Assembly (NCBI GenBank): GCA_963725035.1 | Contig: CAVRWX010000018.1 | Coordinates: 62,001 to 126,000 of the forward strand | Reading direction: 5' to 3' | DNA from: JALZKA01 sp963725035 | Lineage (GTDB): Bacteria; Actinomycetota; Thermoleophilia; Solirubrobacterales; 70-9 | DNA: 64,000 bases | Shown: in pieces, positions 43,250-51,307 of the stretch | How the letters are laid out: each line of letters begins with the position of its first letter | How positions within the stretch are numbered: position 1 is the stretch's first letter | Notes under the pieces: generated by a model | Told to the model about the DNA's origin: nothing | The model's database searches: none | Seen by the model: only the letters and a program-made list of their open reading frames with translations | Made by a program: the position numbers and the translations under genes

Positions 43250-44581
43250 TTTGACGCGCTGAGCGATCGTCTTCAGGCCACGCTTTCGGACGTTCGCGGC
43301 CGCGGCAAGCTGACCGAGGCCGACGTCGACAAGGCAATGCGCGAGATCCGTCTCGCCCTGCTCGAGGCCGACGTCAACTTCAAGGTCGTCAAGGAATTCA
43401 CGACGAAGGTGAAGGAGCGCTGCCTGGGCTCGGACGTCCTGGACGCGCTCGATCCCGGCCAGCAGGTCATAAAGATCGTGAGCGAGGAGCTGGCCTCGCT
43501 CATGGGCGGCGCCAGCCGCGACCTCGCCTTCGCCTCGTCGGGACCGACGGTGATCCTGATGGCGGGGCTTCAGGGCTCGGGCAAGACGACCGCCTGTGCC
43601 AAGCTCGCTCGCCTGCTCGGCGAGCAGGGCAAGAACGTCGCCCTCGCGGCATGCGACACGCAACGCCCTGCCGCGGTCGAGCAGCTCGTGACGATGGGCA
43701 AGCGCGCGAACGCCCACGTCTACCAGCAAGGCACCGAGCGCAGCCCGGTCGACATCGCGGAGTGGGCGCTGGGAGAGACGAAGAGGGAGGCCCGGGACGT
43801 CCTGATCGTCGACACGGCCGGGCGCCTGCACGTCGACGAGGACCTGATGGACGAGCTCGTGGCGATCCGCAAGAAGGTTAAGCCGCACAACGTCCTGCTC
43901 GTCGTCGACGCGATGACCGGCCAGGACGCGGTGAACGTCGCGGAGGCGTTCGGCGAGCGCGCCGAGTTCGACGGCGTCGTGATGACGAAGCTCGACGGCG
44001 ACGCCCGCGGCGGCGCGGCGCTTTCCGTCCGCGCGGTGACCGGCAAGCCGATCATGTACGCGTCGGTCGGTGAGCGGATCGAGCAGCTCGAGCGCTTCCA
44101 CCCCGAGCGGATGGCGACGCGGATCCTCGGGATGGGCGACATGATGACCCTGATCGAGAAGGCCGAGGCCGTCCACGACGCCGATTCGGCCGCGGAGCTC
44201 GAGCGGAAGATCAGAAAGCAGGAGTTCACGCTCGAGGACTTCCTGGTGCAGATGCGCCAGGTTCGCAAGATGGGCCCGCTAACGAACGTGCTCGGGATGA
44301 TGCCGGGCATGGGCAAGGCGATGAAGCAGATGCGCCAGGGCGACATGGACGAGGCAGAGCTCGATCGCGTGGAGGCGATCATCCTCTCGATGACGCCCGC
44401 CGAGCGGGCGAATCCCGAGGTGATCAACGGCTCACGGCGGAAGCGGATCGCTCGTGGCTCGGGCACGACCGTCCAGGCCGTAAACCAGCTCGTCAAGCAG
44501 TTCGGCCAGATGCGAAAGATGATGGCCGCGCTGTCCAAGGGCAAGATGCCCGACATGCAGCAGCTGATGCGCGGTCGTTGA
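43247..44581 (+). CDS. ffh: Signal recognition particle protein Ffh
   Basis: N-, G- and M-domains are in order. The P-loop is MAGLQGSGKTTACAKLA; DTQRPAAVEQL and DTAGRLHVDEDL follow. The methionine-rich M domain has MGPLTNVLGMMPGMGKAM and the RNA-binding SRRKRIARGSG. It binds signal sequences and 4.5S RNA; that RNA gene is not in this window. Length 444 is standard. Confidence 0.95.
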   Translation: MFDALSDRLQATLSDVRGRGKLTEADVDKAMREIRLALLEADVNFKVVKEFTTKVKERCLGSDVLDALDPGQQVIKIVSEELASLMGGASRDLAFASSGPTVILMAGLQGSGKTTACAKLARLLGEQGKNVALAACDTQRPAAVEQLVTMGKRANAHVYQQGTERSPVDIAEWALGETKREARDVLIVDTAGRLHVDEDLMDELVAIRKKVKPHNVLLVVDAMTGQDAVNVAEAFGERAEFDGVVMTKLDGDARGGAALSVRAVTGKPIMYASVGERIEQLERFHPERMATRILGMGDMMTLIEKAEAVHDADSAAELERKIRKQEFTLEDFLVQMRQVRKMGPLTNVLGMMPGMGKAMKQMRQGDMDEAELDRVEAIILSMTPAERANPEVINGSRRKRIARGSGTTVQAVNQLVKQFGQMRKMMAALSKGKMPDMQQLMRGR

Positions 44582-44630
44582 ATGAGGGGCTTTAGCCCCG
44601 AAAGCAGCATGTGCAAGCGCCGAAGGCGCG
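44580..44630 (+). repeat. Hairpin repeat after ffh
   Basis: GAATGAGGGGCTTTAGCCCC (44580-44599) folds as GGGGCT/AGCCCC, followed by GAAAGCAGCATGTGCAA and a second hairpin GCGCC/GGCGC (44617-44629). The first half repeats the 10.87 kb element with a longer stem; CATGTG also appears in the 48.1 kb repeats. It may act as terminator or RNA structure before rpsP. Confidence 0.6.
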
Positions 44631-44683
44631 CGTAAGGGGTATCTCCGCACTGCGATCACCTCGCTAACCTCCGCTCTCGCTTT

Positions 44684-44938
44684 ATGGCTGTCCGAATCAG
44701 ACTGAGAAGGGTGGGTTCACGCAAGAACCCGATCTGGCGCGTTGTCGTCGCTGACAAGCGCTCGCCCCGTGACGGCCGCACGATCGAGACGATCGGCCAC
44801 TACAACCCGCAGACCGAGCCGTCGACCATCGTCCTTGACGAGGAGCGCGCACAGCACTGGATCGACCACGGTGCTCAGCCGAGCCCGACGGTCGCCCGCC
44901 TGCTCCGCACCAAGGGCATCGGCGTCTCCGGCACTTAG
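44684..44938 (+). CDS. rpsP: 30S ribosomal protein S16
   Basis: An 84-residue S16: VRIRLRRVGSRKNPIWRVVV, then DGRTIETIGHYNPQ and the WIDHGAQPSPTVARLL end. A TAACCT box (44665-44670) lies 13 bases upstream. It begins rpsP-khpA-trmD-rplS. Confidence 0.95.
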   Translation: MAVRIRLRRVGSRKNPIWRVVVADKRSPRDGRTIETIGHYNPQTEPSTIVLDEERAQHWIDHGAQPSPTVARLLRTKGIGVSGT

Positions 44939-44955
44939 AGCCGCGGTCAGAAGTC

Positions 44956-45201
44956 ATGGCCTCGCCCGCGACCGAGCTTGTCGAGTATCTGGTCCGCGCG
45001 ATCGTCGAGGAGCCTGACGCCGTCGAGGTCGAGGAGTTCGACGAAGGCGACGAGCTGATCCTCGAGATCAAGGTCGCCGACGGGGACCTCGGCCGCGTGA
45101 TCGGCAAGGAGGGCCGCGTCGCGAAGTCGATCCGCACCATCGCCCGCGCCGCCGGCGCTCGCGAAGAGCGCCGCATCTCGGTCGACATCGTCGAGGATTG
45201 A
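44956..45201 (+). CDS. khpA: KH-domain RNA-binding protein KhpA
   Basis: An 81-residue single KH domain with the GRVIGKEGRVAKSIRTIARA loop (GxxG). KhpA, often with KhpB, binds many small RNAs and affects cell division in Gram-positives. It sits between rpsP and trmD. The expected neighbour rimM is missing. Confidence 0.92.
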   Translation: MASPATELVEYLVRAIVEEPDAVEVEEFDEGDELILEIKVADGDLGRVIGKEGRVAKSIRTIARAAGAREERRISVDIVED

Positions 45202-45223
45202 CGCAAGCCGTAACGTCGACGCG

Positions 45224-45907
45224 ATGCGCATCGACGTTTTCACCCTTTTCCCGGAGTGGTTCGAGTGGTTCCGGGGTCAGAGGCATATGGCGAACGTGCT
45301 TGCAACCGGGACGGAGCTCGAGACTTTTCATTGGCGTGAGACGACGCCGCTGACCGGCGGGCAGGTGGACGACTCGCCGTATGGGGGCGGGGCGGGGATG
45401 GTCCTGCGTGTCGATGTCGTGGATGCCGCGCTTGAGGCGGCATATGCGGGTGAGAGTGCGCCTGGGCGGACGATCGTGCTTGCGCCGACCGGGCGCCAGT
45501 TTGATGATGCGCTCGCTGCGGAGCTCGCGGAGGAGGACCACATCGCGCTTCTTTGTGGGCGATATGAGGGATTTGATGAGCGGGTGCATGAGCACCTGGC
45601 GACGGACGTGGTCTCGATCGGGCCCTACGTGATCGCAGGCGGCGAGCTGGCCGCGATGGTCGTGGCCGATGCGGTGACGCGAAAGCTTCCGGGCGCGCTC
45701 GGGCATGAGGACTCGGCGCTCGAGGAATCGTTCTCGCCCGCGCTTGACGGCGCGCCCGAGTACCCGCACTACACGCGTCCCGCCGAGCACCGCGGCTGGG
45801 AGGTGCCGGAGGTTCTCCTCTCCGGAGACCATGCCAAGGTGCGCGAATGGCGTTTGGCGCGCAGTCGTGATCGCTACCATTCGCGCCCGCACGGACCTCA
45901 GTCCTGA
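45224..45907 (+). CDS. trmD: tRNA m1G37 methyltransferase
   Basis: The knotted SPOUT enzyme: RIDVFTLFPEWFEWF start, DDSPYGGGAGMVLR, LLCGRYEGFDERV and IGPYVIAGGELAA form the SAM-binding knot, and GHEDSALEESFS carries the catalytic aspartate. TAACGT (45211-45216) is seven bases before the ATG. Between about 45,380 and 45,600 it uses more T- and G-ending codons than its neighbours. Confidence 0.93.
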   Translation: MRIDVFTLFPEWFEWFRGQRHMANVLATGTELETFHWRETTPLTGGQVDDSPYGGGAGMVLRVDVVDAALEAAYAGESAPGRTIVLAPTGRQFDDALAAELAEEDHIALLCGRYEGFDERVHEHLATDVVSIGPYVIAGGELAAMVVADAVTRKLPGALGHEDSALEESFSPALDGAPEYPHYTRPAEHRGWEVPEVLLSGDHAKVREWRLARSRDRYHSRPHGPQS

Positions 45908-45946
45908 GGCTCCCCACCGAAACCTTCCGCACGACTCCCTTGCAAC

Positions 45947-46660
45947 ATGAGCACGATCATCGAAAGCATCGAGCGGCGACAGCTGCGCCGAGTTCCCCGG
46001 TTCGACCCGGGTGACCGTGTTCGTGTCCACTTCCAGGTAATCGAGGGAACCCGCCGCCGCACCCAGGTCTTCGAGGGCATCGTGATTGGCCGGCAGGGCT
46101 CCGGGGCGCGTGAGACCTTCACCGTCCGCAAGCAGTCCTTCGGGGTGGGCGTGGAGCGTACGTTTCCGCTGCACTCGCCGAAGATCGACCAGCTCGAGGT
46201 CGTCGCTCGCGGCGATGTCCGCAGGGCGAAGCTCTACTACTTGCGCGGCCGTGTCGGCAAGCGCGCTCGGGTGACCGAGCGAGCCTGGTCCGGCGAGGTC
46301 GAGGAGGCGATCATGCCCGAGGCGGAGATCGCTGCGACCGATGTGGCGCCTGACGAGATCGAGTACGAGGAGCCGCCCGAAGAAGCGGCCCCGGTCGAGT
46401 ACGAGGCGCCTGAGTCGGAGCCGATCCACGAGGGAGCGGCCGTCGTCCCGGCAGATTCCGAGGGCGCGCAGGAGGCGACCGAGGAGGAGCTCGAGGCTGC
46501 CGAAGCCGAGGAGGAGGAGCCCGAGACAGCAGGGGATGAGGATGTCGAGCCCGGCGATGAGGGAGAAGCCGGCGAGGACGGTGCTGAGTCCGCCGAGCCC
46601 GAAAGCGACTCCAGGGATTCGCCCGAACCGGACGCGGAGTCCGATTCGGACAAGGCTTGA
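45947..46660 (+). CDS. rplS: 50S ribosomal protein L19 with long acidic tail
   Basis: The first ~115 residues are a normal L19 (FDPGDRVRVHFQVIEGTRRR, FPLHSPKIDQLEVV, AKLYYLRGRVGKRARV). Another ~120 residues follow, nearly all Glu, Asp, Ala, Pro and Ser, with no hydrophobic core. The total of 237 is double the usual length. The tail is likely disordered. The stop overlaps the lepB TTG. Confidence 0.93.
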   Translation: MSTIIESIERRQLRRVPRFDPGDRVRVHFQVIEGTRRRTQVFEGIVIGRQGSGARETFTVRKQSFGVGVERTFPLHSPKIDQLEVVARGDVRRAKLYYLRGRVGKRARVTERAWSGEVEEAIMPEAEIAATDVAPDEIEYEEPPEEAAPVEYEAPESEPIHEGAAVVPADSEGAQEATEEELEAAEAEEEEPETAGDEDVEPGDEGEAGEDGAESAEPESDSRDSPEPDAESDSDKA

Positions 46661-47301
46661 CGAGCGACACAGAAAAGCGCTCCTTCATCCCGAAGCCCGA
46701 CACGCCGATCGGGGCGGTGCTCGAGCTGATCGTCATCGTCGCGATGGCCATCGGGCTCGCGCTTGGAATCCAGGCGCTGATCGTCAAGCCGTTCCAGATT
46801 CCGTCTGAATCGATGAAGCCGCTTCTCGTCGAGGGCGAGCGCGTCCTCGTCAACCGGTTGAGCTACACGGTCGGCGGCGACCCGTCGATCGGCGACGTGG
46901 TGGTCTTCCATCCGCCAAACGGGGCCGACGGCGGCACCGGCAGGGAGTGCGGCGTTGAGCACGAGCCGAGCCAGGCGTGTCCCGAAGGAACGCCTGAGCC
47001 CTCTGAGCAGAACTTCATCAAGCGGATCGTCGCCGGCCCGGGCGATGAGCTCTACATCGAGGACGGCCACCCCGTCGTCAACGGCGAAAAGGCCGAAGAG
47101 GACTTCATCCGCGATTGCGGCGGCGCCAGTTCTTGCAATTTGGAGGATCCCATCACCATCCCCGCCGACAGTTACTTCATGATGGGCGACAACCGTGGAG
47201 CATCCGACGACAGCCGTTTCTGGGGACCCGTCCCCAAGGACTGGATCATCGGCAAAGCCTTCTTCAGCTACTGGCCCCCGTCAGAAATCGGCCCCTTCTA
47301 A
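46657..47301 (+). CDS. lepB: Signal peptidase I
   Basis: One N-terminal membrane helix (LELIVIVAMAIGLALGIQAL) leads to the catalytic serine in PFQIPSESMKPLL and the lysine in FIKRIVAGPGDEL. GDNRGASDDSRFWGPV is the C-terminal signature. A cysteine-containing insertion (CGVEHEPSQACPEG) separates the two. It cleaves Sec and Tat signal peptides. Linked to rplS and rnhB as in other actinobacteria. Confidence 0.93.
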   Translation: MTSDTEKRSFIPKPDTPIGAVLELIVIVAMAIGLALGIQALIVKPFQIPSESMKPLLVEGERVLVNRLSYTVGGDPSIGDVVVFHPPNGADGGTGRECGVEHEPSQACPEGTPEPSEQNFIKRIVAGPGDELYIEDGHPVVNGEKAEEDFIRDCGGASSCNLEDPITIPADSYFMMGDNRGASDDSRFWGPVPKDWIIGKAFFSYWPPSEIGPF

Positions 47302-47962
47302 GCCGACAAAGGCCCTGAAGCGCCGCCGCCGCCAGGCGGCGAAGCTTTTCAAGTTCGACCGCGAGCTCGGGACCCGATACGTCGCCGGCTGCGACGAGGC
47401 CGGCCGCGGCTCGCTTGCCGGCCCGCTGGTCGCGGCGGCGGTCCTCCTCGACTACGGCTCGCTCTCCATGACCGACCGGCGGGCGCTGAGCGAGCTCGAC
47501 GACTCGAAAAAGCGCTCGCCAGAGGAGCGGGAGGAGCTCTACCCAGCGGTGATCCGCGCGGCAAGCCGCGTTTCGGTCACGGTGCGCTGCGTTGCGGGCA
47601 TCGACGGGCGCGGGCTCCATGTCACCAACTGTGAGGCGCTCGCGCGAAGCCTCGAGCGTGTAGCCCATCCCGAGGGCGTCTGCCTGGTCGACGGCTTCCG
47701 CCTTCCCCTTTGCAGGGTCGAGCACCGCCAGGTGATTGACGGCGACGCCCGCTCCGCGGCCATCGCCGCTGCGTCGGTGATCGCCAAGGTCACCCGCGAT
47801 CGCTTCATGGAGCGCTGCGACTGCGACTACCCGGGCTTCGGCTTCGCCCTCAACGCCGGCTACTCAACGCCCGAGCACCGCGACGCGATCATCGCTCTCG
47901 GTCCCAGCGCCCTCCACCGGCGCTCGTTCCAGTCGGTGGCTTATACGCAGCTGGCGCTTTAG
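47195..47962 (+). CDS. rnhB: Ribonuclease HII
   Basis: The active-site start YVAGCDEAGRGSLAGPLVAA has the catalytic Asp-Glu, with DSKKRSPEERE and AAASVIAKVTRDRFME following. It removes RNA from RNA-DNA hybrids. The only regular start codon in frame is GTG 47195, which would overlap lepB by 107 bases; otherwise a CTG near 47325 just before KRRRRQAAK must be used. The N-terminal boundary is uncertain. Confidence 0.88.
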   Translation: MEHPTTAVSGDPSPRTGSSAKPSSATGPRQKSAPSKPTKALKRRRRQAAKLFKFDRELGTRYVAGCDEAGRGSLAGPLVAAAVLLDYGSLSMTDRRALSELDDSKKRSPEEREELYPAVIRAASRVSVTVRCVAGIDGRGLHVTNCEALARSLERVAHPEGVCLVDGFRLPLCRVEHRQVIDGDARSAAIAAASVIAKVTRDRFMERCDCDYPGFGFALNAGYSTPEHRDAIIALGPSALHRRSFQSVAYTQLAL

Positions 47963-48364
47963 GGGCTGGGGCGGGATGGCGCGCTGCCGGCCGTGGCGGC
48001 GCGAAGCTGGGCCCGTGGCTAGGTGCGGAGCGTCAGACGACCGCACTAAAGGGGGAAGGCCTGAACGAGGTCGGACTTTGACGGGTATAGCCCGCTGAAT
48101 CCCGCCGAATCATGTGACCCGGCCCTGAAGCCGGAGTTTTCGTCGAATGGCGACGACAATCCCGCCGGATTATGTGACTTGGGCCTGAGGCCGGACTTGT
48201 GCCGCGTGGGGCGGTACAACCCCGCCCGATCATGTGACGCCTCGCTTTCGGGCCGCCCCACGGCCTCAGTCCTCTCCCTTCGTGCCCAACCCGACGCTCC
48301 GCACCACGCAACGGCCTGCGTAAGACCACCCACGGTGGCACCGCGACCGCCGAGCCGCCCGCCC
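47963..48364. repeat. Gene-free 402 bp with a 60-bp tandem hairpin repeat (three units)
   Basis: Three units at 48059-48118, 48119-48178 and 48179-48238 are exactly 60 bases each. Every unit ends in a 21-base conserved box; copy one reads CCCGCCGAATCATGTGAC from 48101. Each has a variable stem before it: CGGG/CCCG, TCGTCG/CGACGA, and GTGCCGC/GCGGTAC. A second hairpin (CCGGC/GCCGG or GGCC/GGCC) starts the unit. No coding signal is seen. The region lies between the convergent rnhB and yraN. Confidence 0.7.
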
Positions 48365-48751
48365 TCAACACGCCGCCTTCACGTGATCCCATGAGGCCAC
48401 GCGGCCGGCGTGGTCCAGCCTGAGGCCGATCACGTCGATCCGCAAGCCGCGAACGGGTGGCAGCTTGGTGCGGTTCGCCCGCAGCCATGCCGCCGCGAGC
48501 GATCGGAGCTTTCGCTGCTTCTGCGGGGCGACCATCTCGAGCATCGAGACTGGGCCCGAACGCGCGCAGGCGCGGCCCGTCTTCACCTCCACGATCACAA
48601 GCGTCCCACCGTCGATCGCGATCACGTCCATCTCGCCGCGGACGCCCTTGACGCGGGCGTTCCGGGCCACGATCCGCCAGCCTCGTCGCTCGAGTTCGCG
48701 GGCCACAATCCGCTCGCCCTCGCGGCCCAGGATCTGCCTTGCTTCGGTCAT
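48365..48751 (-). CDS. yraN: YraN/UPF0102 family nuclease-like protein
   Basis: About 128 residues in the restriction-endonuclease-like fold. EMDVIAIDGGTLVIVEVKTGR carries the E-D-ExK pattern, preceded by ARELERRGWRIVARNARV. ATG 48751 (MTEARQILGREGER) fits the family. Function is unknown; some act in Holliday-junction processing. It neighbours rnhB and comM as usual. It is divergent from comM. Confidence 0.85.
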   Translation of the reverse strand: MTEARQILGREGERIVARELERRGWRIVARNARVKGVRGEMDVIAIDGGTLVIVEVKTGRACARSGPVSMLEMVAPQKQRKLRSLAAAWLRANRTKLPPVRGLRIDVIGLRLDHAGRVASWDHVKAAC

Positions 48752-48843
48752 TGGCGGACCGTAGGAGGCGTTGGCGCGCGGGTGGGGCGCGAATTGGAGC
48801 GATTTAGCCACATTTCACGCGCCACACGCGCGTTCGCGCCACC

Positions 48844-48861
48844 TAGCGTCGCCCGGCGATG
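48844..48861 (+). promoter_or_regulatory. -10 box of comM
   Basis: TAGCGT at 48844-48849 lies nine bases before the ATG at 48859. Confidence 0.4.
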
Positions 48862-50385
48862 ATCGCGCGGGTCCACACCTTCACGCTCCTGGGCGTCGAG
48901 GCCTTCGACGTGAGCGTCGAGGTCGACGTGGCCAAGCTGGGCCTGCCGTCGTTCTCGATCGTTGGCCTGCCCGACACCGCCGTCCGCGAGTCGCGCGAGC
49001 GAGTGCGCGCCGCGATCAAGAACTCGGGCTTCGAATTCCCCGAGACCCGCATAGTCGCCAGCCTCGCTCCGGCCGACCTTCGGAAGGCCGGTCCGGGCTT
49101 CGACCTCGCGATCGCAGCCGGCATCCTCGTTGCGACCGCCCAGCTTCCCGCGGACGCGCTGGGCAGCTGCGCAATGGCCGCCGAGCTTGCGCTGGACGGC
49201 TCGGTCCGCGCCGTTCCGGGTGCGATCGCTATGGCCGAGCGCGCAGGGGAGCTGGGACTTTCGAAGATCGTGGTCGCCAGTGCGAGCGCTGCCGAAGCTG
49301 CGATGCCTACCGTTCTGGGCGCCCATCCGTGCTGCGTCGTGCCGATCGAATCCCTTGGGGACCTCGGTCGCATCGGGGAGACGGATGAGCCCTCGTACTC
49401 GCCCCGCGACCTTGGTCCGGATGTCGAGCCGCAGCTCGGCATCGACCTCGAAGAGCTCCGCGGCCAGCCCGTGCTTCGCCGTGCGCTCGAGGCGGTCGCC
49501 GCGGGCGGGCACGGGATGCTGATCCTTGGACCACCCGGCGCGGGCAAGAGCTTGGCCGCTCGCCGCTTGCCCACGATCATGCCTCCGCTCGACGATCCCG
49601 AGGCGATGGAGGTCCTTCGCATCGCCAGCGCCTGCGGGCAGAACGGCTGGCACGGGAGCGGCCGCGGCCCGCAACGCGCGGCCAGGCCGTTCCGGGCGCC
49701 GCACCACACGATCTCGCCCGCCGGACTTGTCGGCGGCGGCACGCCGCCTCGCGCGGGTGAGGTGACTCTTGCGCATCGCGGGGTCCTGTTCCTCGACGAG
49801 CTCGGCGAGTTCTCGCGCATAGCGCTCGAGGCCCTCCGCCAGCCGCTCGAGGACGGCGAGGTGACAATCGCTCGCCTTCGCCACTCAGTGCGTCTGCCCA
49901 GCCGCTTCGTCCTGATCGCGGCATCCAACCCGTGCCCGTGCGGCCACGGCGAGGATTCGCCCAAGTGCACCTGCAGACCGGCGCAGGCGCAGCGCTACCG
50001 CAACCGCATCTCCGGCGCGCTCGCGGACCGCATCGACATCTCGCTCTCGATCGAGCAGCCCTCCGCCGAGGCCCTGTCGGGCGAGCCGGGCGAATCGTCG
50101 GCTGCGGTGCGCGAGCGGGTGGCCATAGCGCGCCAGGCGGCGATCGAGCGGCAGGGTTGCGCAAACGCTGAGCTGGGCCCCAAGGCGCTCCGTGATCACG
50201 TGCCGCTCTCGGTGGAGGCCCATGAAGCATTGACCTCAGGGCACCAGACCCTCGGCCTTTCGGGGCGCGGGCACGACCGCGTTCGGCGGGTCGCCCGCAC
50301 GCTCGCCGACCTCGCCGGGCGCCCTGACGTTTCCGCTGAGGACATCCATGGCGCACTCGCCTTCAGGCGAAGGAGCGCCGAATGA
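48859..50385 (+). CDS. comM: ComM/YifB family AAA+ protein (Mg-chelatase-like)
   Basis: A 508-residue protein with the YifB start RVHTFTLLGVEAFDVSVEVDV (partly listed) and VGLPDTAVRESRERVRAAI. The AAA+ core has LGPPGAGKSLAARRLPTI and LFLDELGEFSR, and a cysteine cluster CPCGHGEDSPKCTC. In Gram-negatives ComM is a helicase for branch migration in natural transformation. Beside dprA, a DNA-uptake role is consistent. The stop overlaps dprA. Confidence 0.93.
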   Translation: MIARVHTFTLLGVEAFDVSVEVDVAKLGLPSFSIVGLPDTAVRESRERVRAAIKNSGFEFPETRIVASLAPADLRKAGPGFDLAIAAGILVATAQLPADALGSCAMAAELALDGSVRAVPGAIAMAERAGELGLSKIVVASASAAEAAMPTVLGAHPCCVVPIESLGDLGRIGETDEPSYSPRDLGPDVEPQLGIDLEELRGQPVLRRALEAVAAGGHGMLILGPPGAGKSLAARRLPTIMPPLDDPEAMEVLRIASACGQNGWHGSGRGPQRAARPFRAPHHTISPAGLVGGGTPPRAGEVTLAHRGVLFLDELGEFSRIALEALRQPLEDGEVTIARLRHSVRLPSRFVLIAASNPCPCGHGEDSPKCTCRPAQAQRYRNRISGALADRIDISLSIEQPSAEALSGEPGESSAAVRERVAIARQAAIERQGCANAELGPKALRDHVPLSVEAHEALTSGHQTLGLSGRGHDRVRRVARTLADLAGRPDVSAEDIHGALAFRRRSAE

Positions 50386-51302
50386 GCGTTCCGGCTCCCG
50401 CAGGCGGGTGGCGTATCCAGCGTGGGGAGGAGGGCTGGCCGGAATCCCTGGCGGAGCTCCCCGCCGTGGACGAGCCCGAGCCCGATGTCCTCTACGGCCT
50501 GGGTGCCCGCGAGCTCCTCACCGAGGCCGACCCGGACCGCACAGTCACGATCGTCGGCTCCCGCCGTTCGGGCGCATACGGGCGCGAGGTGGCGCGCGAG
50601 CTCGGCTTCGGCGCCGCATCCGCCGGCCTACTGGTCGTCAGCGGGATGGCTCTCGGTTGCGATTCCGCCGCGCATGAAGGCGCACTGGACGCGAACGGCG
50701 CCACGCTCGCCGTCCTTGGAGGCCCGGCCGACACGCCGTACCCACGTTCGAAGGAGCCGCTGTACCGCAGGATCCTTGCCTCGGGCGGCGCGGTCGTATC
50801 CGAGCAGCCGTCCGGCACCGAGATCTTTCCCGCTCACTTTCCCGCCCGCAACAGGATCATGGCCGCCCTTGCCGGCTTCGTCGTGATCGTCGAGGGCGCC
50901 CACCGCTCCGGCACCCAGCACACCGTCAAGCAGGCGGCAAGGCTCGGCCGCGAGGTCCTCGCGGTGCCAGGCCCAGTCAACTCGTCGCTCTCCGAGCTTC
51001 CGAACGAGCTTCTCTCCGAGGGCGCGCCGCTCGTCCGCGACGCGCAGGACCTCCTCGACCACGTGTTGGGCCCCGGGCAGACGCAGGTGCGCGGAGTCGG
51101 ACCGGTGCTGGACCCTGAACTGGCCGAAGCGCTGGTCGCGGTCGACTCCGGTGCCGGAACGTGCGATGCGGTGGCGATCCAGCTCGGCCTCGACGGCAAC
51201 GATGCCGCGGTGGCCTTGGCACGGCTGGAGCTCATGGGCTACGTCGCCGGTGACGCCGTGGGGCGCTACTCGCGGACGCAGCTCAGCCCACCGTTACCCT
51301 GA
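50382..51302 (+). CDS. dprA: DNA-processing protein DprA
   Basis: A Rossmann-fold protein that loads RecA on incoming single strands. VTIVGSRRSGAYG, VSGMALGCDSAAHEGAL, FPARNRIMAALAGFVVIVEG and the C-terminal winged helix (CDAVAIQLGLDG) are visible. Length 306 is normal. With comM it suggests competence, but no uptake pilus genes are in view. Confidence 0.93.
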   Translation: MSVPAPAGGWRIQRGEEGWPESLAELPAVDEPEPDVLYGLGARELLTEADPDRTVTIVGSRRSGAYGREVARELGFGAASAGLLVVSGMALGCDSAAHEGALDANGATLAVLGGPADTPYPRSKEPLYRRILASGGAVVSEQPSGTEIFPAHFPARNRIMAALAGFVVIVEGAHRSGTQHTVKQAARLGREVLAVPGPVNSSLSELPNELLSEGAPLVRDAQDLLDHVLGPGQTQVRGVGPVLDPELAEALVAVDSGAGTCDAVAIQLGLDGNDAAVALARLELMGYVAGDAVGRYSRTQLSPPLP

Positions 51303-51307
51303 CCGCG

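Noticed and set aside
48059..48238. The 60-bp units as a CRISPR array
   Set aside because: The conserved box is ~21 bases with spacers that are themselves similar and carry paired stems; only three units and no cas genes.
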